The notes beneath the pieces are model-generated. The model worked only from the letters and a program-made list of their open reading frames with translations. It had not been told where the DNA came from and searched no databases. A stretch of 33,467 bases of DNA from Nonomuraea sp. MG754425 (GTDB taxonomy: Bacteria > Actinomycetota > Actinomycetes > Streptosporangiales > Streptosporangiaceae): positions 1 through 33,467 of the forward strand of contig NZ_SSXE01000112.1 in NCBI RefSeq assembly GCF_021699195.1, in the 5' to 3' direction. Below are positions 31,909-33,467 of this stretch, piece by piece; the first letter of the stretch is position 1, and each line of letters starts with the position of its first letter. The position numbers and the translations under genes are program-made.

Positions 31909-33467
31909 CGCATCGGCCGGCGCCGCCGGGTCCGCGGCGACACCGAGGGCGCGCGGGTGGCGTTCGAGCTGGCCGGGCGCGAGTACGAGGCGATCGGCCA
32001 CCACGACGGGGCCGCGTCGGTGCGCTACAACCTGGGCGTGCTGACGTACGCGGAGGGGGAGCCGGGGGCCGCTCTGGAGGCGTTCGGGGCGGCGGCGGAG
32101 GCGTTCGCGGGGTTGCGGGCACCGGTCAAGGAGGCGTTCGCGCTGGTCATGGGGGCCGCCTGCCTGACCGCGCTGGACCGCGTCGAGGACGCGCTGCCCG
32201 ACCTGGACCGGGCGCTGGAGCTGGCCGCCGCGGAAGGCGACCCGGACGCCCTGCTCGCCGCCACCCTCGTACGGGCCGCGGCGGACGTCCGGCTGGGCGA
32301 GCCGCGCGAGGCGAAGGCCCGGCTGCGCGCGGTGCTCGGGCCGGTCGCGGGGGACGCGCTCAAGGAGGCCGTCGTCCACGACCGCCTGGCCGCGATCGCC
32401 GCCCGGGAGGGTGACCCGCGGGCGCAGGCGGAGGCCCAGGAGGCGGCCCTCGCCGGTTTCCGCGCGAGCGGCCAGGACCGGCTGGCCGCCCTCGCGTCCA
32501 TCAAACTCGGCCTCGCCCTGGAGGCGAACGGCGCGGCCCGCCGGGCCCGCGCCCGCCTGGAAGAGGGGCTGGACGGCCTCGCCACGGCTCCGGACCCGCG
32601 GCCGTCGGGGACGCCGTTCGAGATCGTCGCCGCCATGGCGGGCGGCCTGGACGCCGCCCTCCTGTCCCGCCTGGCCGCCATCCAGCTCACCATCGGGGAC
32701 GTCACCGCCGGCCGCGTCACCCTCGCCCAGGCCGTCACCTCCCTCCGCGCGGAGTCACGCCCCGGGCAGGCACTTGACCACCTGGAACGACGCCTGCGCC
32801 TGGAGGAAGCCGAATCGACCGGCGACCTCGCCACCGCCCGCACCCTGGCCGAACAAGCACTGAACGCCACCCCACCCGACGCCACCCCGCCCGGTGCGGG
32901 TGCGTCCGGTCGGTCCCGGGCGGACGGCGGTGTGCCGGATCGAGCCGCGTCCGGCGAGCATGCGTTCGGCAGGACCACCGCCGAGGGCGCCGATGACCGG
33001 TCGTACCTGCTGGCCAAGCTCTCCTTACTGTGCCGCGAGCTGGGCGACCCGGCCGCCGCCCACGCGTACGCGGCGCGCGGGTACGAACTGCGCGACGAGC
33101 GGGCCGCCGAGCACCTGAGCAACCTGGGCGCGGCGGCCACCGCCCTGGGACGGGTGGAGGAGGCGGCCGAACACCTGACCCGGGCGGTCGAGCTGGCCCG
33201 TGACGACGATGCCGCGCTGCCCGCCCGGCTCGTCAGGTCCCTCGGCCTGCTGGGTGCCGCTCTCACGGACCAGGGCCGCTGGCAGGAGGCCGCGCGGGCG
33301 TACGAGGAAGGGCTCGCCCTGGCCGAGGCCCCCGCCTGGCGCGCGCTGCGGGCCCCGCTGCTGTCCGGCCGCGCCGCCCTCCACCTCAAGCTCGGCGAGC
33401 TGGACGAGGCCGCGACCCGCTACCGCGAGGCCACCCAGCTCTCCTATGACAAGGGCAACAACTACTC
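31900..33467 (+). CDS. TPR-repeat protein, continuation in a shifted frame (partial at right edge)
   Basis: About 522 residues to the window edge with no stop. Starting at GTG 31900 (GTGA overlap with the upstream stop), the first ten or so residues (TARIGRRRR) are basic and unlike the rest. From about residue 13 (DTEGARVAFELAGREYEAIG) the sequence is typical TPR. More repeats follow (ASVRYNLGVLTYAEGEPGAA, then SNLGAAATALGRVEEAAEHL). A Pro/Gly/Ala-rich linker interrupts them at about 32865-32990. Removing 56 bases between two ccgcggc copies would join it in frame to the upstream TPR gene and rebuild a perfect repeat. It may be translated by coupling, may be a pseudogene remnant, or the break may be a sequence error. 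The C-terminal domain lies outside. Confidence 0.75.
   Translation, partial: MTARIGRRRRVRGDTEGARVAFELAGREYEAIGHHDGAASVRYNLGVLTYAEGEPGAALEAFGAAAEAFAGLRAPVKEAFALVMGAACLTALDRVEDALPDLDRALELAAAEGDPDALLAATLVRAAADVRLGEPREAKARLRAVLGPVAGDALKEAVVHDRLAAIAAREGDPRAQAEAQEAALAGFRASGQDRLAALASIKLGLALEANGAARRARARLEEGLDGLATAPDPRPSGTPFEIVAAMAGGLDAALLSRLAAIQLTIGDVTAGRVTLAQAVTSLRAESRPGQALDHLERRLRLEEAESTGDLATARTLAEQALNATPPDATPPGAGASGRSRADGGVPDRAASGEHAFGRTTAEGADDRSYLLAKLSLLCRELGDPAAAHAYAARGYELRDERAAEHLSNLGAAATALGRVEEAAEHLTRAVELARDDDAALPARLVRSLGLLGAALTDQGRWQEAARAYEEGLALAEAPAWRALRAPLLSGRAALHLKLGELDEAATRYREATQLSYDKGNNY

Noticed and set aside
29303..33467. CHAT-domain TPR protease (metacaspase-like system)
   Set aside because: The TPR architecture would fit, but no catalytic His/Cys domain is visible before the window ends.
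1..33467. Mobile element, prophage or biosynthetic gene cluster
   Set aside because: No transposase, integrase, attachment repeats, phage structural genes, PKS/NRPS or RiPP genes were seen; codon usage looks even throughout.

Overview
This is a chromosomal window from a very GC-rich actinomycete. Nearly every third codon position is G or C, GTG starts are common, and several genes look leaderless. The mix of genes (Ser/Thr kinase, GAF/PAS/SpoIIE phosphatase, Spo0M, F420-type oxidoreductase, divergent glgC/glycogen synthase, FCD-type GntR operon, large actinomycete TPR protein) fits a mycelial, spore-forming lineage such as Streptosporangiales (Nonomuraea-like). The genus is a guess. I see no rRNA, tRNA, CRISPR array, transposase or prophage gene. 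No intergenic stretch exceeds 300 bases.

Layout. 1-3.6 kb: the N-terminal part of a Ser/Thr kinase that runs off the left edge, a divergent small secreted protein, and a convergent GAF-PAS-GAF-PP2C phosphatase. 3.7-5.7 kb: a TetR regulator divergent from a two-domain SGNH hydrolase, with an inverted repeat between them. 5.8-9.8 kb: beta-carbonic anhydrase divergent from a GH15 glucoamylase/trehalase-like enzyme, with a perfect 37-bp palindrome between them, then a GH39-like lipoprotein. 9.8-11 kb: TetR regulator divergent from a secreted SnoaL-like protein, with an excellent operator. 11.1-13.1 kb: a coupled pair, DUF2271 protein plus ferric-reductase/FNR flavocytochrome. 13.1-17.4 kb: a three-gene sugar-acid operon (MFS permease, DapA-family lyase, enolase-superfamily dehydratase) divergent from its probable GntR/FCD regulator. 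17.5-19.9 kb: a voltage-gated cation channel with a TGDDWG filter, a Spo0M-like protein with a Gly/His/Tyr-rich tail, and a GlsB/YeaQ-type membrane protein. 20-25.6 kb: a Tat-signal SDR, a DUF5648-like secreted protein, a tightly linked pair (Nramp-like transporter lacking DPGN, DUF2264 protein) and a SnoaL-like lipoprotein. 25.7-29.2 kb: a small Trp-rich secreted protein, divergent glgC and glycogen/maltose-1-phosphate synthase, and an F420-type nitroreductase. 29.3 kb to the right edge: a long TPR protein whose frame is broken at a 21-bp perfect inverted repeat.

The genes fall into carbohydrate functions (GH15, GH39-like, SGNH, DUF2264, sugar-acid operon, glycogen), signalling/sporulation (kinase, PP2C, Spo0M) and envelope redox (DUF2271/ferric reductase, Tat-SDR). 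The most interesting items are the broken TPR gene with a reconstructable insertion, the Nramp-like/DUF2264 pair, the acidic-filter ion channel, two matching LysR-type dyads 4.7 kb apart with no LysR gene in the window, and several clear operators in divergent spacers.
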